NCBI GenBank assembly: GCA_023454175.1
Contig: JAEXRW010000025.1
Location: 434,001 to 498,000, forward strand
Origin: Bacillota bacterium
Lineage (GTDB): Bacteria; Bacillota; Clostridia; Christensenellales; JAEXRW01
DNA: 64,000 bases
Direction of reading: 5' to 3'
Both the position numbers and the translations under genes were made by a program. The notes below the pieces were generated by a model that was not told where the DNA came from, did no database searches, and saw only the letters and a program-made list of their open reading frames with translations. Shown piece after piece: positions 35,473 through 44,325 of this stretch. Position 1 is the first letter of the stretch, and every line of letters begins with the position of its first letter.

Positions 35473-36357
35473 TTAACCCTTTATCGCGCCTGCGGTCAGC
35501 CCCTTGATGATGTTCTTCGAGAGCATCAGGTATACGATCAGGATCGGCAGCACCACCAGTGTCACCGACGCAGCCATCAGGCCGTAGTTGGTGCCGAATT
35601 GCGGCGAGCTGATGAGGTTCAGCAATGCGCTCAGCGGGTACATGGCCTGTGTCCGTATCATCACCATCTGCAGGAAGAGGTCGTTGTAGGACCACAGGAA
35701 GGTAAATATGCCAACCGTTGCAAATGCGGAACGCGCCATGGGCATGATGATCTTGAAGTAGATCTTGATCGGGCTGTTCCCTTCCAGGAACGCCGCCTCC
35801 TCCAGATCCATCGGGATGCTGCTCATGTACCCCATCAGCACGATGATGGCAAAGGGCAGATTGTTCGCCGTCTGTGCAATGATTACGCTCAATGGGTTGT
35901 TGATGAGCCCGAGTTTGAGCATGATGGTAAAGACCGGTATGATCGTGGAAAAGGCCGGTACCAGCAGGCAGCCTACCAGTAGCCCGTAAACAACAGGTTT
36001 GAGCTTGAATTTATACCGCGTCATGGCAAAGGCCGCCAGCCCGCCGATCAGCAGCACCAGGATCACCACGCTGCCCGATATGAGCAGGCTGATGCCGAAG
36101 GCTTTGGCGATATTCAGTTTGCCGAATGCCAGGGCGAAATTGTCCCAGGTCGGATTCACGGGCAGTGCAAACGAGTTGTTGATCACGTCCTGCGAGGGCT
36201 TGAGAGCGTTCATAAATACCCATACCAGCGGAAATATTGTCGTCAGCGCCCAGCAGATGAGGATCAGGTATATCAGCGTTTTAACGGAGCGGTTTTTGAT
36301 CAGGCTCCGGGTGTATTCGTTTTTACGTTTTTTCAGTGCGGTTCCGCCTGTTGACAT
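35473..36357 (-). CDS. Carbohydrate ABC transporter permease (MalG-like)
   Basis: A 294-residue permease with six membrane helices, beginning TLIYLILICWALTTIFPLVW. The EAA loop is DLEEAAFLEGNSPIKIYFK followed by IIMPMARSA. The start ATG 36357 has GGAGG upstream. It pairs with the permease at 36373 (15-base gap) and the lipoprotein at 37358 to import an aminosugar oligosaccharide, with energy from the MsmK-like ATPase at 31700. Confidence 0.9.
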   Translation of the reverse strand: MSTGGTALKKRKNEYTRSLIKNRSVKTLIYLILICWALTTIFPLVWVFMNALKPSQDVINNSFALPVNPTWDNFALAFGKLNIAKAFGISLLISGSVVILVLLIGGLAAFAMTRYKFKLKPVVYGLLVGCLLVPAFSTIIPVFTIMLKLGLINNPLSVIIAQTANNLPFAIIVLMGYMSSIPMDLEEAAFLEGNSPIKIYFKIIMPMARSAFATVGIFTFLWSYNDLFLQMVMIRTQAMYPLSALLNLISSPQFGTNYGLMAASVTLVVLPILIVYLMLSKNIIKGLTAGAIKG

Positions 36358-36372
36358 GGATCTAGCCCTCCT

Positions 36373-37248
36373 TCAATAAACGATCTGTTCGCGCCTGAGC
36401 ACCCTGCGGAGGATCATGGATATCACCACGCCCAGGGTCACGATCAGTACAGCCAGCGCCGAGCCAAAGCCCACGTTGCCCGATACGAATGTCTGGAAGT
36501 ACAGGTACGTCCCCAGCAGGTGCGTCGAGCCCGCGGGTGCACCGTTTGGCGCCACCACCCATGGCAGGTCAAACACCTTCAGCGCCCCCGTTACGCCCAG
36601 CACAATGCACACCACCAGCACGTCCCAGATCATCGGGATGGATATCTTGAATACCTTCTTCAGTCCCGTGGTGCCGTCGATCTTGGCGGATTCATAGATG
36701 TCCTGCGGTACGCCAGCGAGGCCTGTCAGGATGATGACGAAGTAGAATCCCACGTACTGCCACAGTACCGGCGCCGCCACCATGAAAAATTGCCTTCCTT
36801 CGTCCAGCCATACGATGGGTTCCTGCCCCAGGCCTTGGAGCACCTGGTTGAACATGCCGCCGTTGTATGCGTAAAAAAGATTGAACATCAGGCCGATCGC
36901 AGTGGCGGAGATGACGATGGGGAAAAAGTATACCGTGCGAAAGAACTTTCCGGCCCGCCCGATGGAGTCCACCATCAGCGCCAATACCAGTGCAAGGCCA
37001 ATCTGGACTATTAATGTGAGGCCGATCATGAGCAGGGTATTTAAAAGTGCGGTGTGGACCGTGGGGTCGTTCAGCATGTCGGAATAGTTTTGTATGCCCA
37101 CAAAGTCGCCGTCTTCCGAGCCCAGCGTCTTGATGTCGAAGAAACTGTATGTGATGCCCCGTACAAAGGGATATACCAGGAAGACGAGTATGATAATGAT
37201 GGCGGGCACGATGAAAAGCCACAATGCCTTCTTGTTTTTGTACAGCAT
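36373..37248 (-). CDS. Carbohydrate ABC transporter permease (MalF-like)
   Basis: A 291-residue permease. The first helix is LWLFIVPAIIIILVFLVYPF, and the EAA-type loop reads DIYESAKIDGTTGLKKVFK followed by ISIPMIWDV. It is encoded directly after the binding protein gene (109-base gap with short inverted repeats) and before its partner permease. Confidence 0.9.
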   Translation of the reverse strand: MLYKNKKALWLFIVPAIIIILVFLVYPFVRGITYSFFDIKTLGSEDGDFVGIQNYSDMLNDPTVHTALLNTLLMIGLTLIVQIGLALVLALMVDSIGRAGKFFRTVYFFPIVISATAIGLMFNLFYAYNGGMFNQVLQGLGQEPIVWLDEGRQFFMVAAPVLWQYVGFYFVIILTGLAGVPQDIYESAKIDGTTGLKKVFKISIPMIWDVLVVCIVLGVTGALKVFDLPWVVAPNGAPAGSTHLLGTYLYFQTFVSGNVGFGSALAVLIVTLGVVISMILRRVLRREQIVY

Positions 37249-37357
37249 CTGAAATGCCTACCCCCCGGCGATCCCCTTTAAGGGATGTGGCAGAGGGGAG
37301 CCCCCTCCACCACATCGTTAAAGGTGGAAACAATTTTGGTTACATGCTATTTCGTTG

Positions 37358-38668
37358 TTACTTGTTCTTTTTGAGTACTTCATCCAGGAGTTTCTGCGCG
37401 GTGATCTTGCCATCGGCCAGGGCCGGGATCTGGGATACCAGGTAGGTCCAGGCTTCCTTGCTCATTCTGGAGTCGATGGGCATGTCAGCATGTTTGGCTG
37501 CTGCAGCCATGTCAAATCCGCTCTTTTGCAGCGCGGTCATGCTGTCGTTTGCAGGGACCTGGGCCGCAGGGGATCCGGCGTCCTTGCAGAGCAGGGCGAT
37601 GGATTCGGGGGTGGTCATGTGCATGACGAATTTCACGGCAGCGTCACGTTTTGCCGGGTCGTCATAGGCTTTCTTGGAGATGTAGAATCCGCCCGAGAAC
37701 CCTGCGATGATGTCGCTGGGGTCTTTCGCGCTTCCGTTCATAGCCGGGAAGGGGAGCAGTACCGTGTTTGCCTTGTCGGTCACTGTGCCCATGAACCAGG
37801 AACCGTCAATGTACATGGCTGCTTTCTTCGTCACGAAGAGGTTGCCCACGAGGTCGTTCTTCGTGGAGTTGAGGTCTTTGTTGAAGGCGCCTGCTTTTTT
37901 CAGCGCGGTGATCTGGTCCAGTCCGGTCACCCAGCTTGCCGGATAGCTGTCTTTCGGGTTCACCTGGTGGTCGGCCACGCCGCCTGCTGCCAGGACGGTG
38001 TGCTCGATCCAGTAATGAGGCACGTCGGAGAAGCTCGCTGCGAGAGGCACGATGCCCTTGCCTTTGAAAGCTTCGACTGCTGCCATGAATTTGTCCCAAT
38101 CGGTGGGCAGCGCGATGCCGTTGGCGTCAAACAGGTCCTTGTTGCAAAAGAGGCCTTCGAAGAAGCCGCGAACCGGTACGGCGTAGTGTTTGCCGTCAAA
38201 TTCGGTCATGAAGTTCATGGCCGAGGGGGTGATGGATTTCGCGTAGTCGGGGTAATCTTTCTGGATATCTTCGATGGAGACCACTTTTTTGTCTTCGATC
38301 AGTTTCTTGGCGTCCGCGCCCGTGAAGAAGAGCAGTACATCGGGTTCGTTCCCGGCAGAGAAGTCCGTCATGACCTTGGCTTTCCATACTTCGTCCGAAG
38401 TGGCGGATTCATCGGTCACCGTCACATTCTTGTTGGCATCCATAAATGATTGGATCAGTTGGGTGTAGTATGGGGCCGAGGGATCTGCTCCTCCGAAGAA
38501 TCCTACTGTACGGAGAGCTACTTTAGCAGGTTCTGCCGCTGGTGTGGAGGTCTGCGCGGGTGTTGAAGTAGCGGCTGTTGCAGTCGGGGTGGTGGTCTGG
38601 GCGCAGCCTGCGATCATCGCCACAGCCAGTACGATGGCGACAACGATTGCGATGGCACTCTTTTTCAT
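37358..38668 (-). CDS. Lipoprotein sugar-binding protein of ABC importer
   Basis: A 436-residue lipoprotein. The start ATG 38668 has GGAGGGAG 5-6 bases upstream; the signal peptide SAIAIVVAIVLAVAMIAGC ends at the lipobox Cys, followed by a Thr/Ala/Pro-rich linker. The mature part is a family 1 extracellular solute-binding domain (DVLLFFTGADAKKLIEDKK, MYIDGSWFMGTV, AVKFVMHMTTPESIALL). Its operon partners (GH3 hexosaminidase, deacetylase, deaminase) suggest GlcNAc-containing oligosaccharides as ligand. Confidence 0.9.
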   Translation of the reverse strand: MKKSAIAIVVAIVLAVAMIAGCAQTTTPTATAATSTPAQTSTPAAEPAKVALRTVGFFGGADPSAPYYTQLIQSFMDANKNVTVTDESATSDEVWKAKVMTDFSAGNEPDVLLFFTGADAKKLIEDKKVVSIEDIQKDYPDYAKSITPSAMNFMTEFDGKHYAVPVRGFFEGLFCNKDLFDANGIALPTDWDKFMAAVEAFKGKGIVPLAASFSDVPHYWIEHTVLAAGGVADHQVNPKDSYPASWVTGLDQITALKKAGAFNKDLNSTKNDLVGNLFVTKKAAMYIDGSWFMGTVTDKANTVLLPFPAMNGSAKDPSDIIAGFSGGFYISKKAYDDPAKRDAAVKFVMHMTTPESIALLCKDAGSPAAQVPANDSMTALQKSGFDMAAAAKHADMPIDSRMSKEAWTYLVSQIPALADGKITAQKLLDEVLKKNK

Positions 38669-38978
38669 GATTTCTCCCTCCAAATAATATTAACCTGTGA
38701 ATAGGTACGTTTACATTATATAAATTGTGCACCCGGAAGAGCATCGCACAGAATTGGCATATGTTTCACGATATTGTCATCATGGGTCAGGCCTTGGTAA
38801 ACTTGAGCATTGCCCATTCCCCCTCTTGGTGCATTCTGTTAAGGCCTTGACGACTAGCCCCCATAGGGTATTCCTGCCTCCCTCGGTGAGGGAGGTGGTG
38901 CAACGAAACAGGGAGGGTAGCTCATGAATTTCATAGCCGCAAGGGCATTCCTCATCTATTAACTATATCTGTCAACTG
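38669..38978. other. Intergenic region upstream of the sugar-binding protein gene
   Basis: About 310 bases. A TATAAT on the minus strand at 38715-38720, about 45 bases before the binding-protein start, is a plausible -10 element without a clear -35. A short palindromic repeat lies at 38868-38925. Nothing else was recognised. Confidence 0.5.
38868..38925. repeat. Short palindromic repeat (GCCTCCCTC...GAGGGAGG type)
   Basis: Contains CCTCCCTC and GAGGGAGG arms around a GGT centre, followed by GTGGTGCAACGAAACAGGGAGGG. A looser relative is at about 37262-37325 between the binding protein and permease genes. Such small palindromes are scattered between genes in many Clostridia. Confidence 0.45.
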
Positions 38979-40718
38979 TCAATTTAAAAACTTCATCAGC
39001 ATGGTTACTGTCGTGCCCTTCCCCGGTTCGCTTTCAATGTACACACCGTATCCTTCCCCAAAAGTCAGCCTTATGCGTTCGTGTACGTTCACCAGGCCGA
39101 TGTGCGTATGGGAAAGTTCCTCGCGGGATAGTTTCTCAATGTCTGCCCGTATTTTCTTCAATACCGTTTCTTCCATCCCCGCCCCATCGTCTTTGACGAT
39201 GCATACCAGGTCCTCTCCCTCGGGATGGATGTCGATGCAGATAGTCCCGCTCCCCACCGGCTCGATGCCGTGGTATACCGCATTCTCCAATATAGGCTGG
39301 AGGATCAGCTTCGGGACCGTCGCCTCCAGAGTGTTGGTATCGACATCCAGTGTAATGTTCAGTTTTTTGTTGTACCGTAGTTTCAGCAAGAAATTATAAG
39401 CTTCTACGTTTTTTAATTCTTCTTCTAACCTCACCAGCCGCTGCCCGCCCCGGTTCATGCCGGCGTCCAACAGTGTGCCGAGTGCGGAGATAATCTCGGG
39501 GATCTCCTCGTCACCTGAGAGCCTTGCCTTCCAGTTGACGATCTCCAGCGTGTTGTACAGGAAATGCGGGTTGATCTGGGATTGCAGCGCCTCCAGCTGT
39601 GCTTCTTTCAATGCCACTTCTTCTTTATAGACGTAATCCACCAGCCGCTTCAGTTCATTGGACATCTCGTTGAAGGAATCTACTACGAACCCAAGCTCGT
39701 CCTTTCTTCCCCCCTTGGCCTGCACGCCGAATTTTCCCGTCTGTAAAAGCTTCATCTTGGAGACCAGGTCGCGTATTGGCACCATGGTGTTACGATATAC
39801 AGCTGTGGCCAGCACAACGAGAACGGGGATCATCACCAGAATGATCAGAATAGGGATGACCATAGCCTGGAAATACTCCTGACGGAGATTTTCTGCTGGC
39901 ATGAAAGCCGCATACTGTATAGTAAGGTTCTGTGTTGACAGCAAGCCTGATATCATATAGCGCTCGCCCATATCGCTGTACTGGGATTGTTCACTGTTCG
40001 TGGCCTGGAATACCTCTGCAGCAACTTCCTTGTCTGCGTTTCGGATTGTACCAATAGTGAATTCATAGCCATTTGAATACCGTACCAGCGTTCCGCCTTG
40101 CTCTTCAATTGCCTTCGTTGCACTGTCAAACAGGTAACCTCTGTCGATTTGGAAAATGACCGTTCCAAACGCGTCAAATGTATTTCTGTCTGCCAGTTTC
40201 TTTACTATGAAAACGTCCCCTTCTGTACCGGCAAAATACCCTAGGCTGGGTTTGTAAGTTTTCGTGAAGTCTAAGATCGTGCTGTGTACAGTACTGATAT
40301 ATTTCGAATATGTGTGATAATAGCTGGACATGTAGGGTTGGTTGGGGGCATCAACGAAATAAAAGGATGCCATCTTGAGATATGGCCTTCCCGCAGTACG
40401 CGAAAAGAGGTAGGTGTTTATCTGTGTATATACTTCCGAATCGTTCAGTTCCCCTGCCCGCCTTTTTGTATAAATATCGTTCAGCACATAATCGTATGGG
40501 ATGGAGTTTACGCTCTCCTCAATGCCTGTGAGCCTGTCTTTTACCACTCCCATGGCGAATTCCATTCTGTCCCGCGCGCTCTTGGTCACATTGTTTTCTA
40601 CGCCTTTTGCGTATTGGAATATCCCGAAAAAAGCCATTACTACGACTGGAAATATGATCAGTAAAACGATAAATATTCTCATTTTATTCAGAAGACTCAT
40701 CTTGACCTTTGGTTTCAT
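38979..40718 (-). CDS. YesM-type sensor histidine kinase
   Basis: A 579-residue membrane kinase. ATG 40718 has AGGGAAG upstream. Helix one is IFIVLLIIFPVVVMAFFGIF, a large extracellular sensor spans about 40-285, helix two is QAMVIPILIILVMIPVLVVLATAV, then HAMP and the His_kinase box LEALQSQINPHFLYNTLEIVNW and an ATPase domain (LILQPILENAVYHGIEP; VKDDGAGMEE; HIGLVNVHERIRLTFGEGYG). This is the LytS/YesM class, which usually senses an extracellular carbohydrate and partners an AraC-type regulator, here the one at 32877. Confidence 0.92.
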   Translation of the reverse strand: MKPKVKMSLLNKMRIFIVLLIIFPVVVMAFFGIFQYAKGVENNVTKSARDRMEFAMGVVKDRLTGIEESVNSIPYDYVLNDIYTKRRAGELNDSEVYTQINTYLFSRTAGRPYLKMASFYFVDAPNQPYMSSYYHTYSKYISTVHSTILDFTKTYKPSLGYFAGTEGDVFIVKKLADRNTFDAFGTVIFQIDRGYLFDSATKAIEEQGGTLVRYSNGYEFTIGTIRNADKEVAAEVFQATNSEQSQYSDMGERYMISGLLSTQNLTIQYAAFMPAENLRQEYFQAMVIPILIILVMIPVLVVLATAVYRNTMVPIRDLVSKMKLLQTGKFGVQAKGGRKDELGFVVDSFNEMSNELKRLVDYVYKEEVALKEAQLEALQSQINPHFLYNTLEIVNWKARLSGDEEIPEIISALGTLLDAGMNRGGQRLVRLEEELKNVEAYNFLLKLRYNKKLNITLDVDTNTLEATVPKLILQPILENAVYHGIEPVGSGTICIDIHPEGEDLVCIVKDDGAGMEETVLKKIRADIEKLSREELSHTHIGLVNVHERIRLTFGEGYGVYIESEPGKGTTVTMLMKFLN

Positions 40719-40866
40719 AAATACTTCCCTCAACAAATTAAAGAAATGACTTTAATAATTGTACATTACTTTATACTCTTTTAAAATGTATAATCTTACC
40801 CTATAATCAAAAGTCTTAGGCTGATTATAAGTAGAAATCGGGTCAAGTATATATAACTAGTATTCT

Positions 40867-40917
40867 CTTCCTAATCCTCACCCAATCCTCTCCCCTGATT
40901 AAACAGCAAAGCTCCCA
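40867..40917 (-). repeat. AAGCTCCC-type intergenic repeat, copy c
   Basis: Third copy of the repeat seen at 8194-8249 and 28183-28245 (TTCCTAA ... CACCCAAT ... AAACAGCAAAGCTCCC). Here the hairpin half is replaced by the start of integrase-like sequence at about 40918, which suggests a breakpoint at the repeat. Confidence 0.5.
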
Positions 40918-40923
40918 TCAACC

Positions 40924-41211
40924 ATCTTCCCTGCTGCCGACGGTGAGTATTTGTCTTCGAGATATTTCCGGGAAGCATTCTACAAATTCCTGGATAAGCT
41001 CAATATCGAGCATGTCGAGCCCTACACTCTCAGGCATACCTTTGCCACCAGGATGTACGAGGCCGGTGTCCCCATGAAAACTATCCAGGCTTGGATGGGA
41101 CACAAATCGATAAAGACAACATCGGATACTTACACCCACGTTTTGGATGAAACGATGAGGTCTGCAGCTGCCCTGCTGGACGAGTATCTTACCCGCATCC
41201 AGACGAATTAA
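40924..41211 (+). pseudogene. C-terminal fragment of a tyrosine recombinase (integrase relic 1)
   Basis: About 95 codons remain. The frame reads IFPAADGEYLSSRYFREAFY and then the catalytic HxxR box YTLRHTFATRMYEAG, the second His-region WMGHKSIKTTSDTYTHV with the nucleophile Tyr near the end, and a normal C-terminus. The N-terminal arm-binding and core-binding domains are missing. No good start codon exists (the first candidate is TTG 40951), so it is probably non-functional. It ends 71 bases before a terminator and 120 bases before tRNA-Lys fragment 2, exactly where a tRNA-targeting integrase gene is expected. Confidence 0.8.
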
Positions 41212-41282
41212 TTTCTCTACTGCTGTCAATCTGCTGTCATACAACCGCATGCATAAATAAATAATCCTGATATTATGATACG

Positions 41283-41327
41283 AAAACCCCCTATCTCTGC
41301 ATCATTTCTGCAAACATAGGGGGTTTT
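41283..41327 (-). terminator. Intrinsic terminator next to tRNA-Lys fragment 2
   Basis: Arms AAAACCCCCTAT and ATAGGGGGTTTT, usable in both directions. It lies between integrase relic 1 and the 3' end of tRNA-Lys fragment 2. Its sequence differs from the terminators beside the other two fragments. Confidence 0.75.
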
Positions 41328-41331
41328 CGTT

Positions 41332-41378
41332 TGGTACGCCATCAGGGACTCGAACCCTGGACACCCTGATTAAGAGTC
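41332..41378 (-). repeat. att-like tRNA-Lys(CTT) 3' fragment, copy 2
   Basis: Identical over 47 bases to copy 3 (44371) and two bases different from copy 1 (8532). It covers the anticodon loop to the CCA end on the minus strand; the 5' half is absent. The right flank (41379 on) is unlike the other two but has its own near-repeats of GTTCAC. Confidence 0.8.
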
Positions 41379-41576
41379 TCGATTATATGTTCACTATAGC
41401 GTCTATAACCCCCCATTTCTGCTTATTCTAAGCAACATTAGGGGCATTTCGAACATTGTGTTCACCTATGACTTTTATGAATTACTATAACATGTGCAAT
41501 TTTACTTTTTGAATCGGAGGAATCATCGTCGTATATCTATGCATAAAACAATGGTTCTAAATTCGCTAATCGTTAA

Positions 41577-41882
41577 TTAAGCTCTCTCAATAATATATGA
41601 TTGATAATCCAGCCTTTGAATCGTGAGTTTATCGCCTGCTTTTATATTAAGCATATCCATAGCCTCAAGCCCAAGCCAGATCAGATTTGACCTATCAATC
41701 CGAATACTATATTTGCAGATAAAAGGAATGCTGTTGATCTTGATTTTCAGATCACCATTGTTGTACGGGAAGTACTTTTTATTATCCACAGTTACCCTAA
41801 TATAACCCTTGTCAATGTCCCCTTGTGTTATTGTGGTCCCTTCGGCAGGGATACAAAAGGTTTGTTGAAATTCATTTTCCAT
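41577..41882 (-). CDS. Small protein of unknown function
   Basis: A 101-residue protein in AT-rich DNA. ATG 41882 has AAAGGGGAAATC upstream and is preferred over starts up to 41957. The predicted fold is mostly beta (FPYNNGDLKIKINSIPFICKY in pieces), and the C-terminus AMDMLNIKAGDKLTIQRLD resembles the KxGDxLxI turn of AbrB/MazE-like or small beta-barrel DNA-binding proteins, but the match is too weak to assign a family. It lies in the segment between tRNA-Lys fragments 2 and 3. Confidence 0.55.
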   Translation of the reverse strand: MENEFQQTFCIPAEGTTITQGDIDKGYIRVTVDNKKYFPYNNGDLKIKINSIPFICKYSIRIDRSNLIWLGLEAMDMLNIKAGDKLTIQRLDYQSYIIERA

Positions 41883-41975
41883 TTTGATTTCCCCTTTTAT
41901 GATAATTAATCGACTATTAAGTATCCTAATTATTCCTTTGTATTTTCTCACATACATATTGTTCCCACAAGTCTT

Positions 41976-42004
41976 ACAAAAAAGAAAAGGCCAGCGATCG
42001 CCGA
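41976..42004 (-). terminator. Possible intrinsic terminator downstream of the lipoprotein gene
   Basis: On the minus strand GGTCGGC and GCTGGCC pair with one wobble around a GATC loop, followed by TTTTCTTTTTT. It would end transcripts from the gene stopping at 42179. Confidence 0.5.
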
Positions 42005-42178
42005 CCCCTCCAACCTATTTATTGTTTTTTAAATGTCCTAAGATCATTTTCCGCCGGGTCATTTTCAGTAACATGCTGCTTCTTTGTAGTAAGTGAGGCT
42101 TTATGGCATTGCCGCCCTGCTACTACCTCAGTCTTTTTTTATTATGCTTTGTTTCAGATATTATCGTAGCTGTTAAAA

Positions 42179-43120
42179 CTATTCTTTCAATATCATTATT
42201 AGGCATGTCATTGTTTCGTTTTTAGACACATAACTCATATCCACATAATACCCATCTTCATTTGAAGCACGAAACCAATAATCTCCGCTGCTTACTTCTT
42301 TAGCGAATCCTTTTTCTTTACAAGCTTCACCATATGCCTTAAATTCTTCTCTGCTAACTCCCCATGCGAAAAAGAAGAAACTGTAGTCTTCGTTATCATA
42401 ACCAATTTGTACTCTTCTAAAATCCGCTTTAGGCAACCGACTACAAATCCTGCTGTTAGACCATTCATGCATATTCTTTCCGCCTTGTGCCGAATCGCCA
42501 TATTTTTGAGTTTTAAAATCATAATACTGCTCATACAGCTTACCATCATTACCTATGTAATCAATTGTCGCCATATCCGGCTCCATAAGTTTATATTGTT
42601 CAATATTTTCTACTAGTTCAGTAACTGTTCCATTAAATGTGCAAGGTGAATCTGCGACTTTTTCTCCTTGGTCAGCAAACAAACCACTAGAACCCGTTAT
42701 ATACATACTTGCTATATAATCGTCACTCAGCTTATTATCTTTTTTAAATTTATCAAATACAGCAAGTTGTTCTGCTGTTGTACTTTCTTTTTGAACGAAT
42801 TTTATCTCCAAATGAGCTATTGTATATTTGCTATTGTTTGTATAATTAAAAACAATACCTCGATTACCATCAATGACGCCCTTTTCAACAGACCAATTTA
42901 TATCCTCAATCTTAATAGGATGTTCTTCAGCAACTTTTTTGGCTGGAGTTGCTTCCGATGGAGTAGACTTAACTTGAGTTGAAATACTTGCCGCATCCTT
43001 TATTGACGTTTTGCTAGTCGGAGAATTGATATTGCCACATCCGACAAGGCTAAGTACTACCATTACTAGGGTACCAATTGATACAAATAGCTTGAACCCA
43101 TTTTTTCTTTTGTTCTTCAT
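42179..43120 (-). CDS. Lipoprotein of unknown function
   Basis: A 313-residue predicted lipoprotein. ATG 43120 starts a signal peptide (FKLFVSIGTLVMVVLSLVGC) ending at the lipobox Cys, then a Ser/Thr/Lys linker (to about residue 70). The first half (about 75-165: WSVEKGVIDGNRGIVFNYTN, IAHLEIKFVQKE) resembles an extracellular beta-sandwich seen in several Firmicute lipoproteins; the second half (GYDNEDYSFFFFAWGVSREE, SNEDGYYVDMSYV) looks like another small domain. I do not recognise a family. The DNA is clearly more AT-rich than the operons on either side, suggesting transfer. Confidence 0.65.
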   Translation of the reverse strand: MKNKRKNGFKLFVSIGTLVMVVLSLVGCGNINSPTSKTSIKDAASISTQVKSTPSEATPAKKVAEEHPIKIEDINWSVEKGVIDGNRGIVFNYTNNSKYTIAHLEIKFVQKESTTAEQLAVFDKFKKDNKLSDDYIASMYITGSSGLFADQGEKVADSPCTFNGTVTELVENIEQYKLMEPDMATIDYIGNDGKLYEQYYDFKTQKYGDSAQGGKNMHEWSNSRICSRLPKADFRRVQIGYDNEDYSFFFFAWGVSREEFKAYGEACKEKGFAKEVSSGDYWFRASNEDGYYVDMSYVSKNETMTCLIMILKE

Positions 43121-43517
43121 TTTTACCTCCACTTTTGATTATATTTATTGAAAATTGCTGCTTAATAATAATATATCATAGCAAATAATGCTTGGATATG
43201 TTTAGGATATAAATGCCTTATACTTCATATCCTTTATCTATACCAAAAGCATTCTCAAATTTTACTAGATCATCAAGCTTCACTCGCAGCACCTCTTCAA
43301 GCTTTTTTTTGAATTCATCATCAGAAGCCATTTGAGAAGAAATATTGTAGTAATATCAACGAGATGTTTATAAAACTAGGAGTAGAAGAATTTATTTAAG
43401 ACTGAGGCGCTTCTGTCTATTAACCCCATTATATCAGAGAAGAATATTATTGGTATACATTGGGTTATTGATCAAAAGAAAAAAGGGCTAATTGCCGCTT
43501 ACCCATTGCTTATTACA
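43121..43517. other. AT-rich intergenic region
   Basis: About 400 bases. A minus-strand frame at about 43216-43332 (MASDDEFKKKLEEVL..., 37 codons) may be a tiny peptide or gene relic. A hairpin with T-run on the minus strand at about 43476-43504 (GGGTAA/TTAGCCC with a bulge) could terminate the integrase relic 2 transcript. Nothing else was recognised. Confidence 0.4.
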
Positions 43518-43667
43518 CTAGTTCTTAAAAGCCTTATCAATTATATCCGCCGCTTCCTCATCCATCGTATCAGTTGCATGCTGGTAATACTTCTTTGTCG
43601 TCAGCGGGGATTTGTGCCCAAGCCGCTTCGCTGCAGCTTTGTCCGGTATGTACTGTTCAGCCATCAT
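43518..43667 (-). pseudogene. C-terminal fragment of a tyrosine recombinase (integrase relic 2)
   Basis: Forty-nine codons read AAAKRLGHKSPLTTKKYYQH, then ATDTMDEEAADIIDKAF and a stop at 43518. This is the terminal part of phage-type integrases (RLGHKSP.TT..YYQHA with the catalytic His and nucleophile Tyr). The upstream part, including the HxxR box, is lost: the frame runs into the end of the truncated methylase gene at 43664. It lies in the same decayed segment as that methylase, left of tRNA-Lys fragment 3. Confidence 0.7.
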
Positions 43668-44119
43668 TGTATCGGTTCTCCTGAAGCCTGCTTCATAGTG
43701 AGAGCATCACCGCAGAGAATATTATGTTGAAGGATATGTCGGACTGCTTTTCGGCACTCTTCGCTTACATGCTTCTTGCAGTTTGCTGTGTATTCATTAT
43801 CAAATATCAGAAAGATACGCTCATGGCATTCATCTATATTGTCCTGCAATATATCTACACCGTAGATACTCGTGACTGCAAGAACGGCATATTTTTCGTA
43901 GTCGGCAGGATTTTTACTGTATCTGCTTTTTACAACCGCGAGCTTGCGACGTAGAATCTCAGCCAGGAAGTTGCCGTCCCCACAGGCGGGTTCCAGAAAG
44001 CGGCTTTCGATACGCTCTGTTTCCTGTTTGACAAGCTCAAGCATCGCGTTGACTTCTCTTTCACTGGTGAATACTTCGCCATGATCTGCAACTCGTTGTT
44101 TGGATTTGGTACTCTCCAT
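43664..44119 (-). pseudogene. Truncated DNA adenine methyltransferase (N-terminal part)
   Basis: A 151-residue remnant of an N6-adenine DNA methylase of restriction or mobile-element type. RVADHGEVFTSEREVNAML is followed by the SAM-binding motif RFLEPACGDGNFLAEILRRKL and a second strand VTSIYGVDILQDNIDECHER. The catalytic (N/D)PPY motif should follow about 100 residues later, but the frame stops at 43664 where integrase relic 2 begins. It therefore ends at a deletion or recombination junction and is probably inactive. Confidence 0.75.
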
Positions 44120-44325
44120 GCATCCCCCAAAGATATATAAGAAATGAAATCAGAAGTTATCTTGGTATATATTTCACATTATAGCATATTTCCCGTTAAC
44201 GTCTATTCCTCTGTTATTCAAAATGTTCATGATGATATTCATTGATTCGATAACCATTTCATACCATGTGCAATTGATATGCAATTTCGATATGAACATA
44301 ACGTGCCGCAATAGCTACGTAATGC

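Noticed and set aside
37355..38449. Plus-strand open frame of 364 codons opposite the sugar-binding protein gene
   Set aside because: It lies entirely within the binding-protein gene on the other strand, has a His/Cys/Val-rich composition typical of antisense frames and no recognisable motif.
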